This document shows positions 46,601 to 58,056 of a DNA stretch of 64,000 nucleotides, in pieces. Origin of the DNA: Paraspadella gotoi. Taxonomy: Eukaryota; Chaetognatha. The position numbers and the translations under genes were made by a program. Positions within the stretch are counted from its first letter, which is position 1. Every line of letters starts with the position of its first letter. The stretch is taken from positions 25,716,161 through 25,780,160 of the forward strand of contig CM119266.1 in the NCBI GenBank assembly GCA_051294375.1, written 5' to 3'. The notes beneath the pieces were generated by a model, which made no database searches, was not told where the DNA came from, and saw only the letters and a list, made by a program, of their open reading frames with translations.

Positions 46601-48925
46601 CTCTCTCTCTCTACTCTCTCTCTCTCGTCTGAAAATTGAATTTTTTTCTCTCTCGGCGAACACCTAAAGAGAAAATTCATTTGATGCTCGTTATTAACCT
46701 GACCAAAAAAAAATATAGAGGAGAGAGAGAAAGAGGGGAGGAATGAAATATGACGGCAGAAAAAAGTATGAAAAGAGAGAAAATGTTTGATATTTTTCTA
46801 TAGCTTCTTGGGTCGCGCGTTTCGAGGCGTCGCCGTCGCGAAAGGTTGACGAGAGTTTTGGATAATTAATTATTAATTATATTTCATAATTGGATATTTG
46901 ATGACACATTTTGGTAAACGAGACTAAAAATTACGTTGACGCTTAAAAGAAGCGGTTAATATTACGTAATTAAAAGTGGTCAAAAGTGATTGACCTGACA
47001 CGAGAGAGAAGGAGAGGCGAGGCATAAATATTTTGCTTCAAATAGGGAAGAAGAGGGAGAAAGAAGAAAGTGGAGAAGGCAGAGGAAGAAATGAAACGAA
47101 ATCGAATAGAAATCGCAAGCGCGAAACCGTCCGCTTATCGTTCACCCGTTGATACGCGTTTCGATCACGTGCCGATGACTCAAGACCTCGGGTCGATCGA
47201 CCATGTGATCAGAATGTAAGGATGTTGAAAACATTTTTCTGGATGTGATGCAGATAACCGACGGTGAATGTGAACGCGACACGGGAAACGTCACGCGCTA
47301 CTTTTTTAATTCAGCGTCAAGCGGAAGATTTTTATCACGAAATTTGCATATTTTTTTGACGGATAAGTTTAGTGTCCTATTTTTTAGCTATTTTCTCTTC
47401 TGAATATTCATAGTTTCCGTTTCCTTTCCAGGATCTTCGCCACGCAATAAAACGAGAAATAAATATTATATATATTATATATAATATTGGATAAAGCGAA
47501 CGGAAGACGGCGGCTAAATATCGCTAAAAACCTTTTAAGGGGACCCAAGTGATAAAAATGATATCATAAGCTTAAGGGTTTTCTTACCTATCATCAAAGG
47601 AATTTGAATGGTGATAGTCCATTAATTTTTCTTTGCACGGGAAAGTGGGCAAAAAAATTATTATCTCTTATTTTGTATGCGGAAACAAAAATTTAATAAT
47701 TAAATGAAAAAAAATTTAGTTGACCCTACCTAATATTTAATTAATCCATTATTTTATTTTTATATAGAAAGTATTTTTACAAATTCAATTTTTTATTTTT
47801 TACTGTACAAAGCTACAATTTTTAGGTTTAAGCCTCATTGAACAAAGGCTTTACAAGAACTAATATTTTTTTTTTTATATTTACTTAAAAGCAGACAATC
47901 CAAACCTAAATTCTATTTTACAGAACAAAACCTGTAATAATTATTAATTAATAATTTTATATTCATCCTTAAATATATTATTAAACTTTATTGATTCCCT
48001 AATTCCATAAAATTAAAAAATTTTTTTTTTTTTTTTTTTTTTTTTGCAAAAAAGTACAGAATCTTTCTCTTTTTTTTATATTTATATTACTTCAAAAAGT
48101 TTTTATTTTTCCTCCAATTAACAGAATCATTTGAAAAGAAAGTTGAAATAAAAATCAAGGTGATACCTTAAATTTTGATTCGATTCCTAGTTTTTTTTTT
48201 CTTATAACATTTTTTTTAATAAAAGCTGAAAATCTTTTTAAAATTAGAATCTTACTTTTGTTTTTTGAAAAACAAATTTTAAACTGAAAAGATTTTCTTC
48301 TTACCCATTTTTTTAAAAAAAATTAAGCTCGCTGATTTTATGAATTTTTAACTACTTTCCCAAATGATTATAGAAGAAAAAATTATATGTGTCAGAACCA
48401 GCTTTAAGTTAAAGGGTCAAACGTTATGTTATCAAGCTTTTTACCCCCCTGTTCACTTGGTCCCTTAAAAGAGGTTGACCACAGCGAGTTTGATATTATT
48501 TAGCTCGAGGGTCCAAGGCCGTTTGTACCCCTTAAATGACACCAAAAAGATAACTCAATAATTATATTTATGACTAAGAGCTGACCAACGAAGCGATTGT
48601 GATATTCTACTTTACCTTATCTTAATCACTCTAAACCATCAAGCGCTCTCATCTTTTTTCTTTATTTCTTTCTTTCTTTCAAAATCTTTCAATCTTTCAT
48701 TTTTCTTTCTCTTTCTTATCTTTCTTTCTTTCTTTCTCTTTCTTTCTTTAATAATCTTTCTTCTTTTCTTTCTCCTTTCTTATTTTTCACTCCTACTATC
48801 TCCGAGCCCGAGGCGGCGTTCCTGCGGCGTCGCCATTCCTTCCATTAAAACGCATCTCCCCCGGGATTTGGGATGGCTAAGTTTATTCATTGAAAGCCAG
48901 ACGTCTCTTCTCTCACTGTCTCTTT
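43640..48925 (+). repeat. Segment S, copy 2 (~5.3 kb)
   Basis: Indel-rich direct copy of 31911-37058. Internal counterparts: promoter-like block about 44045-44225, 32-bp array about 46015-46400, CT tract about 46515-46628 and sub-segment B about 47985-48860. A T run of about 23 near 48010 is expanded relative to copy 1. Confidence 0.92.
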
Positions 48926-49510
48926 CTCTCTCTCTCTCTCTCCATGTACGTCTCTCTCTCTCATCTCTCTCTCTCTCTCTCTCATCTCTCTTCTTTCTCN
49001 NNNNNNNNNNNNNNNNNNNNNNNNTTCTTTCTCCCCTTCCCCCCCTCTCTTCCTATCCTGTCCCTTTCGCTCGTTGGCTCGCTTAAAATAACTTGGTTTT
49101 AAATATTTCGTTATATCGTTAAATGGAGACTCATGAGAATAAAGGAGGCGGAGGAGGAGGAGGAGAAGGAGGAGGAGGAGGGGGAAGATGAGAAGAAGGA
49201 CGACGACGACGACGACGACGACGACAATTATCCTTAGCTTTCGCACCAAGATCGGTCAGTCGCTCGCGATTTGCCTCAAGATTTTCCAGAATTTGCTCAT
49301 AGTCTTGACCCAATCATAATCAACAGTTCTGACGGCTCACGGAATAACTTAATGATGGATTCTGGGACTGACCCAAACGCAGGTCGTGGTGGGAACCTTT
49401 GCCTCTTTTACGCTGACCAGATTGTGTTCTTTAAAACTGTCTTGACTTAAGATTGGATACAATTTTTAATCCTAAAGCTTGACTTAACGATAACTGTGAT
49501 CAATTTATTA

Positions 49511-49546
<36 letters not shown>
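48926..49546. repeat. Segment E, copy 1, with 25-N gap
   Basis: CT runs, a gap (49000-49024), GGAGGAGG and (GAC)n triplets (about 49145-49225), then mixed sequence ending in (CT)n at about 49509-49546. Counterpart of 55496-56205. A minus-strand frame reads acidic/hydrophilic sequence across part of it, but the copies differ by indels and it is not supported as coding. Confidence 0.85.
49000..49024. other. Assembly gap of 25 N
   Basis: Fixed-size gap inside a CT tract. Confidence 0.98.
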
Positions 49547-49640
49547 CGGGCGACGTTGGACAACATCTTTCTCTTGAGAACCTTCAATGGAATCGTTTGG
49601 ACGGGACTCGTCTCGGAAGGCGGCTGTTTCCTCGATCCAC
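49547..49640 (-). other. Exon-like stretch with C-rich acceptor
   Basis: On the minus strand a C-rich polypyrimidine tract ends in GTCAG before GTGGATCGAGG, with a TATTAATCC branch-like motif upstream. The following frame reads GGSRKQPPSETSPVQTIPLK and on to VLKRKMLSNVAR, with no low complexity and G/C-rich third codon positions. In copy 2 the frame runs on past the segment edge to a stop at 58008. No good donor follows. Could be a real internal or terminal exon, or chance. Confidence 0.2.
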
Positions 49641-50359
49641 CTGACGACGGGGTGGGGGTGGGAGGGGGGTTCGGGTCGACAGAAGGCGTGATAGGATTAA
49701 TATTGTCAACGGGTACGACGCGAAATCGGCACGGACAAAGATTGATATATAGGAATTGGATCACAAATCGACCACGGTTACGGGTTACGGGTAATGATAC
49801 CGACAAAATTTATTGACGTTCGTACAGGGAATTTGAGGACTAGTATTTTCTAAATTTTGTAACGGACATTTTGTAATTAAGCGATTCGCACTTTCAACTG
49901 ACTTCTCCACGCGACTGTACGGAATTCCGGACGGTTTTGGAGCCCGCCCAGAATATCCTGATAAGGCCGACAAGTGTTTCGCGTGTTTTAAGAGTTTCAT
50001 TAAAATTAACTTCGCTAATATTGCCGAATAAATACGATATTTACGCGAAAAAGTTTCCATACATCTCTAAATCGGTAACAAGCTTTCTAAAACTTCTCTC
50101 AGAGAGATTTTCACTATCTATTTGATTATCCATGGTTTCACCTTTCGAAGTTTTCCAGGGCCGTAGAAAATGAGTGTCGAAGTTCGAAAATGACGATATT
50201 TTGAGGATCTGCACGTGTTACCGGCCCGGGGAAGTTCGGACAGATTTGTACGCGCAGTTTCGCAACGATACCCGCACCGACGAGCTAAGTTCTCGACCGG
50301 GAAACGATGTACTACGTCCGAGCGAGGTACTCGGGCCGAGTGTTATTTCTCCTTTCCAG

Positions 50360-50411
50360 TGTGGTCGCGGTGAAAAAACCGCTTACTGAAAAAGAAGCAG
50401 CAGCTCAGTGA
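50360..50411 (+). other. Possible terminal exon (acceptor plus short frame)
   Basis: TGTTATTTCTCCTTTCCAG is an excellent animal 3' splice acceptor. It is followed by a frame reading VVAVKKPLTEKEAAAQ and then TGA. Identical at 58870-58921. No upstream exon with a matching donor was identified and the peptide is not one I recognise. Confidence 0.25.
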
Positions 50412-50651
50412 ATATTTTGGAATTTTTTATTTTATTTTTTATAAGGGAGATATTTGAATATGTTTAAATGACTAAAATTTTATTGCTAGGGGACTGAGCA
50501 AACTGTCTAGATGTAGGACGAATATTGAACCTAACCAAAATGCATTTATTCTTTGAAGTAGACAAATAAGTTTGACGTAAGACATCACGTAGTTTTTGAT
50601 TCTGGTTCTGTTCAAATCTAGGAAAAGAAGCGGAGAATATTTAGTAATTAA

Positions 50652-50882
50652 TTATTATTAATAATTATCACAAACGACTACATTCGTTTGCCCTCGGGAT
50701 TTAGTCAAAAACATCAGGAAAATATTTTTCTCCCGCCGCTTTCGAATCGTGCGCGGGAATTATCGGAATGCTCAGAAACGGTAGAGGACGTTTCTAATCG
50801 AGGTGTTTTGGGATTAGATCAAAAGGGCAACGTTATTGGCATCCCGCGCACGACCCCGAGCTGTATCGAGTCACTCTGTTAG
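50652..50882 (+). other. Open frame of normal composition (exon candidate)
   Basis: A 76-codon frame with no in-frame ATG start, ending in TAG. The peptide from about 50688 includes SNRARELSECSETVEDVS and GVLGLDQKGNVIGIP, a balanced composition unlike the repeat-derived frames elsewhere. Identical at 59162-59392. It could be an exon or a transposon remnant; I cannot name the product. Confidence 0.22.
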
Positions 50883-50895
50883 GGCTCTTCAAAAC

Positions 50896-51615
50896 AAATA
50901 TATTATTAAACTTTATTGATTCCTAATTATAAAATTAAAAAATTTTTTTTTTTTGCAAAAAAGTACAGAATCTTTCTCTTTTTTTTATATTTATATTACT
51001 TCAAAAAGTTTTATTTTTCTCCAATTAACAGAATCATTGAAAAGAAAGTTGAAATAAAAATCAAGGTCGATACCTTAAATTTTGATTCATTCCTAGTTTT
51101 TTTTTTCTTATAACATTTTTTTAATAAAAGCTGAAAATCTTTTTAAAATTAGAATCTTACTTTTTTTTTGAAAAAACAAATTTTAAACTGAAAAAAGATT
51201 TTCTTCTTACCATTTTTTAAAAAAAATTAAGCTCGCTGATTTTATCGAATTTTTAACTACTTTCCCAAATGATATAGAAGAAAAAATTATATGTGTCAGA
51301 ACCAGCTTAAGTTAAAGGGTCAAACGTTATGTTATCAAGCTTTTTACCCCCCCTGTCACTTGGTCCCCTAAAAGAGGTTGACCACAGCGAGTTTGATATA
51401 TATTTAGCTCGAGGGTCCAAGGCCGTTTGTACCCCTTAATGACACCAAAAAGATAACTCAATAATTATATTTATGACTAAGAGCTGACCAACGAAGCGAT
51501 TGTGATATTCTACTTTACCTTATCTTAATCACTCTAACCATCAAGCGCTCTCTCTTTCTTTCTTTATTTCTTTCTTTCTTTCAATCTTTTCAATTTTCAT
51601 TCTTTCTTTCTTTCT

Positions 51616-51646
<31 letters not shown>

Positions 51647-51757
51647 AATATCTTTCTTTCTTTCTTTCCTCCTTTCTTATTTTTCACTCCTACTATCTCC
51701 GAGCCCGAGGCGGCGTTCCTGCGCGTCGCCATTCCTTCCATTAAAACGCATCTCCCC
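50896..51757 (+). repeat. Sub-segment B, copy 3
   Basis: Copy of 36158-37004 joined to segment D at AAATATATTATTAAAC. Shares its indel and base differences (long T runs, CCGAGCCCGAGGC, AAAACGCATCTCC) with the copy inside S copy 2, not with S copy 1. Confidence 0.9.
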
Positions 51758-53385
51758 ACTATGAAGCCATAGTAAGAGGGACAGCAAAATTTCATACAGC
51801 CCGCTACCCACCTGTAACCACTACACTATGAAGCCATAGTAAGGTGGACAGCAGAAAATTTCATACAGCCTCGCTAACCCACCTGTAACCACTACACTAT
51901 GAAGCCATATAAGGTGGACAGCAGAAAATTTCATTACAGGCCTCGCTACCCACCTGGTAACCCTTACACTATGAAGCATATAAGGTGGACAGCAGAAAAT
52001 TTCATACAGCCTCGCTACCCACCTGTAACCACTACACTATGAAAGCCATAGTAAGGTGGACAGCAAAAATTTCATACAGCCTCGCTACCCACCTGTAACC
52101 CACTACACTATGAAGCCCATAGTAAGGTGGACAGCAGAAAATTTCATACAGCCTCGCTACCCACCTGTAACCACTACACTATGAAGCCATAGTACAGGTG
52201 GACACAGAAAATTTCATACAGCCTCGCTACCCACCTGTAACCACTACACTAATGAGCCATATAAGGTGGAAGCAGAAAATTTCATACAGCCTCGCTACCC
52301 ACCTGTAACCACTACACTATGAAGCATATAAGGTGGACAGCAGAAATTCATACAGCCTCGCTACCCACCTGTAACCACTACACTATGAAGCCAAAAGTAA
52401 GGTGGACAGCAGAAAATTTCATACAGCTCGCTACCCACCTGTAACCACTACCTATGAAGCCATAGTAAGGTGGACAGCAGAAAATTTCATTACAGCCTCG
52501 CACCCACCTGTAACCACTACACTATGAAGCCATAGTAAGGTGGACAGCAGAAAATTTCATACCAGCCTCGCTACCCACCTGTAACCACTACACTATGAAG
52601 CCATAGTAAGGTGGCAGCAGAAAATTTCATACCAGCCTCGCTACCCACCTGTAACCACTACACTATGAAGCCCATAGTAAGGTGGACAGCAGAAAATTTC
52701 ATACAGCCTCGCTACCACTGTAAACCACTACACTATAAGCCTAGTAAGGTGGACAGCCAGAAAATTTCATACAGGCCTGCTACCCCCCTGTAACCACTAC
52801 ACTATGAACCATAGTAAGGGTGGACAGCAGAAAATTTCATACGCCTCGTACCCCCTGTAACCACTACACTATGAAGCCATAGTAAGGTGGACAGCAGAAA
52901 ATTTCATAACAGGCCTCGTACCCACCTGTAACCACTACACTATGAAGCCATAGTAAGGTGGACAGCAGAAAATTTCATACAGCCCGCACCCACCTGTAAC
53001 CACCTACACTATGAAGCCCAAGTAGGTGGACAAGCAGAAAGATTCATACAGCCTCGCTACCCACCTGTAACCACTACACTATAAGCCATAGTAAGGTGGA
53101 CAGCAGAAAATTTCATACAGCCTCGCTACCCACCTGTAACCACTACACTAGAAGCCATAGTAAGGTGGACAGCAGAAAAATTTATACAGCCTCCGCTACC
53201 CACCTGTAACCACTACACTATGAAGCCAAGTAAGGTGACAGCAGAAAATTTATACAGCCTCGCTCCACCTGTAACCACACACATGAAGCCATAGTAAGGT
53301 GGACAGCAGAAAATTTCATACCAGCCTCGCTACCCACCTGTAACCACTACACTATGAAGCCATAGTAAGGTGGACAGCAGAAATT
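51758..53385. repeat. 70-bp minisatellite, about 23 copies
   Basis: Tandem monomers of 70 bp, each with ACTATGAAGCCATAGT (a 6-bp stem, 4-base loop hairpin), GGTGGACAGCAGAAAATTTC and GCTACCCACCTGTAACCAC. Monomers differ from one another mainly by single-base indels. As 70 is not a multiple of three, any frame rotates through all phases, so the short peptides here are not genes. The identical array recurs at 60242-61869. Confidence 0.97.
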
Positions 53386-54220
53386 CCGCGCTATTTCTAA
53401 TGCATTAAGCCACCACCCACCCACCTCCAATATTTGTTTTGATTTTATCTATTAGCAAAAAAGCTTTATCCTTGGAAACTTGGGTTTGATTGAAAAGTAA
53501 ATTGCCAGTATACCACTTCATTTTGCTTTTGAGTACTTTCAATTCTATTATGGTTTTAAATGTAGAATGCATATCTAATTAATATGTCATCTCTATAAAC
53601 ATGTAAGTTCCAAATTTTTTTTTATTCTTCATTTCTTAAAAATATAATACTACAATATCAAATTATAGTTATAAATACTCAAAGGTTTTTAAATAATGCA
53701 AAATACATCAGAGAAAATTTTTTATTTACAAACGTTAAAAATTATTAAGAAAGGATAAATACTAAAAATTGTAAAAATTTCCAATTGTAACAATTGTAAC
53801 ATTTTTTTTCCTTTCTTTTTTTCTTTAAATTATATATAAATTTTTCTTCTTATTTTTGTCAGTTTTGCTGCCTTTTCTAAACCCTTTTAAAACAGTTCAG
53901 GCTTCTGCAGTGACTGTTTCAGCTGCCTTCCAGCGGCTGTCCAGCTATCTCTGTTTCTGCTGTCTTCTCTTTCTGTCTCTCTCTCTCTGTTACGATCTCT
54001 TGCGTGATCGTTTTTTTTTAAAAAAATTGAATATTTTTTTCCTTTTAAAAACTTTTTATTTATCGCATTTATTTCGCGATTTTTTCTCAAGCAAAATCCA
54101 ATTCACATCCGAGATTTTCGTGGATTTATTCACTTTCTTTCTCTCTCTCTTTTCAATCTCTCTCTCTCTTTTCTCCTATCTTTCACTCAAACACCATTTG
54201 CTTGTTTTATTTAGATGATT
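53386..54220. other. A+T-rich interior of the insertion
   Basis: No gene recognised. Contains T/CT-rich tracts at about 53800-53850 and 54130-54180. Confidence 0.6.
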
Positions 54221-54221
54221 T

Positions 54222-54475
54222 ATTCATTGGAGTCAATGAATGACTATCATCGCACAAGAAGACTATCATCTTATCATGAATGATTATCTTCACATCAATG
54301 AATGACTATCATTGCATCAACTCATTTGGTTATTATCAATCAATCATTTGTAATCATAAAATCGATCATTTTTGGTTATTCATCGCATCAATTATTGGTT
54401 ATCATCGATCAATATTCGGTTATCCATGCATCAATCATTTGGTTATCATCGACCAATATTTGGTTATCATTGAAG
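54222..54475. repeat. 21-23 bp imperfect repeat (GGTTATCATCGATCAAT)
   Basis: Units built on ATGAATGACTATCATCG in the first half and GGTTATCATCGATCAATATT in the second, about ten copies. Identical at 62706-62959. Confidence 0.75.
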
Positions 54476-54499
54476 GGAGGCTCGATCCTATTTCTTTTT

Positions 54500-54600
54500 A
54501 ATATTTTTTTCTCTCTTTCTCTCTCCTCTCTCTCTTTTTCTCTCCTCTTTTCTCTCTTTCTTTCTTTATGATTATTCCAAAAGCAGAGGCTTAAGTTTCG

Positions 54601-54642
<42 letters not shown>

Positions 54643-54686
54643 TTTTTTTTTTTTTTTTTTTTTTCTCTCTCTCTCCTCTTTCTCTC

Positions 54687-54728
<42 letters not shown>

Positions 54729-54880
54729 CTTTCTTCTGATTATCAAAAACGAGCAGCGGCTGAATAGTTACGGGCATCTCTTAAAAATTTTCTCTCCTCT
54801 CTCTCTCTTCTCTCTTCCTCTATCTCTCTCTCTCTCTCTTTTTCTCTCCTTCTCTCTTTTTCTCCTCTCTCTCTCTTTCG
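54500..54880. repeat. CT/T-rich pyrimidine tract
   Basis: Several CT microsatellites and a T run of about 22 (near 54643). Identical at 62984-63364. Confidence 0.9.
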
Positions 54881-55490
54881 TCGCCTTCTTTAGTTAATTT
54901 ATATAGAAATAAAAATTTCGGATTTACATAAACTAGTACCTTGCAAGTCAGATTTCTTTCTTAAAAACGAAAAAACCCGCAAAAAAAACCGCAACGGGGG
55001 TTTGTCTCAGACACACCCCAGCCATTGATGCCTTTTGAAGTTAAATTTCGTGTCCCGAAATATCCCGACAACTTAAAGCTGAACTTAAAGGAATCCTGGG
55101 GCCTCATTTCATTCTAAATCACTTTGCCAACTTAATGCCACTGTATTGCAAACTTTCATTCTAAAATTAATAAAAATATTATGTCAAAAAGAAACCTTTA
55201 AGCGAAAGAGCTGTTGATTGATATTAAAAATATTAGTTTTTTTTTAATAAAATTAGTTATTTTTTTTCTGACGTGATATAAGTGTTTGGTAACCAAACCA
55301 AGCAATCAAAAAATTCAATTTGCATCCGCAAAACCGCATGAAAATATAATTCACGTACTAAGACAAAAAAAAAACGAAATAACGTTTAATAGAATGGCAA
55401 AGGATTTAAAGACAAGATATTTGTCAAAAATCAAATAGAATCGCTTAAAAGTGATGACATGACTTTTATCCACGGTGTGGATACACTGTG
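54881..55490. other. A+T-rich right end of the insertion
   Basis: No gene is seen. Ends in the small TATCCAC/GTGGATA hairpin at about 55468-55484. Confidence 0.6.
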
Positions 55491-55495
55491 TCCCC

Positions 55496-55556
55496 CGGGA
55501 GTTTGGATGGCTAAGTTATTCATTCAAAGCCAGACCTCTCTCCTCACTGTCCTCTT

Positions 55557-55590
<34 letters not shown>

Positions 55591-56205
55591 TCTCTCTCTT
55601 CTCTTCATCTCTCTCTCTCTCTCTCTCTCTCTCTTCTTCTCTTCTACTCTCTCTCTCTTTCTTTCTCCCCTTCCCCCCCTCTCTTCCTATCCTGTCCCTT
55701 TCGCTCGTTGGCTCGCTAAAATAACTGGTTTTAAATATTTCGTTATATCGTTAAATGGAGATCGATGAGAAGAGGAGGAGGAGGAGTAGAGAAGAGGAGG
55801 AGGAGGGAAGATGAGGAAGAAGGACGACGGACGACGACGACGACGACACAAATTATCCTTAGCTTTCGCACCAAGATCGGTCAGTCGCTCGCGATTTGCC
55901 ACCTCAAGATTTTCCGAATTTGGCTCATAGTCTTGACCCAATCATAATCAACAGTTTGACGGCCACGGAATAACCTTAAATGATGGATTCTGGACTGACC
56001 CAAACGCACGGTCGTGCTTTTGGTTGGGAACCTTTGCCTCTTTTACGCTGGACCAGATTTGTTCTTTAAAACTGTCTTGACTTAAGATTTGGATACAATT
56101 TTTAATCCTAAAGCTTGACTTAACGATAACTGTGATCAATTTTATTTATCTCTCCTTTCTCGTCTCTCTCCTCCTCTCTCCTCTCTCTCTCTCTCTCTCG
56201 TCTCT
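55496..56205. repeat. Segment E, copy 2
   Basis: Indel-rich counterpart of about 48862-49546, without the gap. CT runs at 55548-55660 and 56150-56205, GGAGGAGG and GACGAC triplets at about 55770-55845. It continues into single-copy DNA at 56206. Confidence 0.85.
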
Positions 56206-56240
56206 CTAATACTCAATGATCATTAATATCTTTTAATGTT

Positions 56241-56798
56241 ATGATGAGAACCCGCTTACTTAGAAATATGGTAGTATCTTGCTATCTTCCGATGTCCAGA
56301 AGTCCATTGGGGGAAACTGGAAGGGAAGAATTTCCCCAAAAAAAAAAACCCAAGGGGGCAAAAAACTTTAAGGGGGGGGGGCTTGGCGCGCTCAAACCTT
56401 CCGAAATACATAATTCCAATAAGCTTTTACTGGACGCAAGTGGCAGCAAGACATCAAAAAGACATTTAAAAACAATTCAGCCCTTAAAAGACTAATATAT
56501 GTACAGTAAGCGTCTTAACAATAGTTCGAGAGGCGATCAACAAGGTGGAGACAATGCCATAGCCTGGCAGAGATTACAAACTATCGCTCAGCGTCCTGTT
56601 CTTGGGTTTCCGATCGAGAGAAGAACTACGAACGAAATAACAAACAAAGATTACAGACAACTGACTGGAGACTTGACACACCTAAACTGCGAAAAGTCCT
56701 CTGCATCTGCCTTGTTTCGAAGGCCGATTGATCATTCTATCGACGTCGAGACGGATTCCGCTCAGAATGACTACACCCCTTCGTCGAAGGGGGATTAG
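56241..56798 (+). pseudogene. 186-codon frame with one stop, unrecognised product
   Basis: An ATG-initiated frame of 84 codons ends at TAA (56493-56495) and is followed in the same frame by 100 more open codons to TAG (56796-56798). The second part (from the ATG at 56499) contains DNAIAWQRLQTIAQRPVLGF and DYRQLTGDLTHLNCEKSSAS, a normal mixed composition. The first part crosses A and G homopolymers (56336-56384) where the base calls look unreliable. A stop-interrupted gene, a retroelement gag-like remnant or a real gene with an assembly error are all possible. I do not recognise it. It is single-copy, unlike most of its surroundings. Confidence 0.35.
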
Positions 56799-56976
56799 GG
56801 GAGCAGTGGGCCGGTCATGTGCTATTTGTCTTCCGTAAGGAAGAGTGCTTCTGTTTTTGTAGATTTTTGTTTTCGTTTTCGTAAGTTTTTGTTTTCGTAA
56901 GATTTATACTGATAGCGAAACTTTTATCGTAGTATATTGGCGGACCACGGAAAATTATACACTAGAAGGGGTGTAG
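56771..56976. other. 12-bp inverted repeat around CGTTTTCGTAAG repeats
   Basis: CTACACCCCTTC (56771-56782) is the exact reverse complement of GAAGGGGTGTAG (56965-56976). Between them lie tandem copies of TTTTTGTTTTCGTAAG (about 56857-56901). Could be the edge of a small element or a folded 3' region of the preceding frame. Confidence 0.4.
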
Positions 56977-57536
56977 CCCTCGTTAATACGTCTGATAGTT
57001 ATTTCCGTAAAATTACCCCCTCTATGTATAATTACATAACCGTAAATGAACTCTTATCGCTAGTTACTGTACCATTGTTTACTGCAACTACTTGTTAAAA
57101 TACTTTTTAGCAAAACGACAGTGCTACTAATAGCACGATCTATGGTTATTAAATCTGGTCTTTATTTTTGATAGAGTGAAGAAAGTGGGAATAGGATTCG
57201 AGTCCAAAACTTAGGTATCGATTATGTCAAACTAGGATATTGAACATGTTACAGGTCTGTTCAGTAGAAGCTTTTATTCACGGTCATATAATTTAGTAGA
57301 CATAAAAATTTTAACTGTAAACACACTGTTGAACTAATGTCGCCTTAAGGAATGATAAAACTTCCAGGGTGCAATAGAAATCTATACAANNNNNNNNNNN
57401 NNNNNNNNNNNNNNATAGAATCTATTCAAATCAAATCAAAATCTCTCTCTCTCTATTTTTGTCAGACAATTTGATGTTTGCATTAGTAATCATGCGAAGA
57501 GGGAATCCTTTGAGTGTCAGATGGAAGGGAATGGCG
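56977..57536. other. Single-copy non-coding DNA with 25-N gap
   Basis: A+T-rich. N at 57390-57414 is flanked by similar text (ATAGAAATCTATAC and ATAGAATCTATTC), as if overlapping ends were not merged. No gene is seen. Confidence 0.6.
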
Positions 57537-57537
57537 A

Positions 57538-57597
<60 letters not shown>
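57537..57597. repeat. (GA)n microsatellite
   Basis: Near-pure GA run of about 29 units. Confidence 0.97.
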
Positions 57598-57601
<4 letters not shown>

Positions 57602-58056
57602 GAAAGGTACCGAGTGCTACAAGTTAATTGGACAGCGGAGTTGTATCTAACAAAGGAGAATGTCGCGGCCAACTCCCCGCGGCCAACTCGGGTTAAATGG
57701 TATCGATTTCGAAACAGGACGATCGATTAAACATATTAACTTCTTTTGATTAATTTTCTCAATTTTCGGTACAGACATCAGAATTTTTAACCAATTTATG
57801 CGTTCATATTTATCTTTAGTTTATATTTTTTTTTCGTGATAGAAAAAAAAAACATTCATGGGAAATCTTAAAGCAACTTTTTTTGCACAGTTTTCATAAT
57901 TTATGATTTATGATTTTGTGAAAAAAAATATGGTTGGTTATTGTTCAGGATTATAAAAAAAAAATTGGTCCTTTTCGATAATTTTCATACTTTTTCTACT
58001 ACAATTATCATGATTTAAAGGCGATGGTTTCGCTGTAACGGGTAAGTCGAAGCTGA
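57598..58056. other. Single-copy non-coding DNA
   Basis: A+T-rich with A and T homopolymers. A good + strand donor-like GGGTAAGTCG lies at 58040-58049, just before segment D begins. Confidence 0.5.

Larger units (their letters stand above)
49547..50895. repeat. Segment D, copy 1 (identical to 58057-59405)
   Basis: Base-identical to the second copy at a constant offset of 8510. Its left edge (CGGGCGACGTTGG) abuts (CT)n here but unique sequence in copy 2. It has the most gene-like base composition in the right third of the window; exon-like pieces are listed separately. Confidence 0.95.
51758..55490. mobile_element. ~3.73 kb insertion carrying the minisatellite
   Basis: Comparing 'empty' flanks (CTCTCCCC|CGGGATTTGGATGG at 37004 and about 48861) with this site shows about 3.73 kb inserted at TCCCC, with TCCCC again at the far end (55491-55495) before CGGGAGTTTGGATGG. 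That is a candidate 5-bp target-site duplication. The outer bases read CACTATG... at the left and ...CACTGTG at the right, complementary at five of seven positions, so terminal inverted repeats are weak. The interior after the array is A+T-rich with a TATCCAC-GGT-GTGGATA hairpin about 10 bases from the right end and no transposase. A non-autonomous DNA transposon or a satellite-bearing allele fits; the class is uncertain. Confidence 0.45.

Noticed and set aside
51758-53385. CRISPR array
   Set aside because: The units are contiguous 70-bp tandem monomers with no unique spacers, in a eukaryotic context.
57185-57210. GGATTCGAGTCC as a tRNA B-box
   Set aside because: It differs from the B-box consensus, has no pairing T-stem and no upstream A-box.
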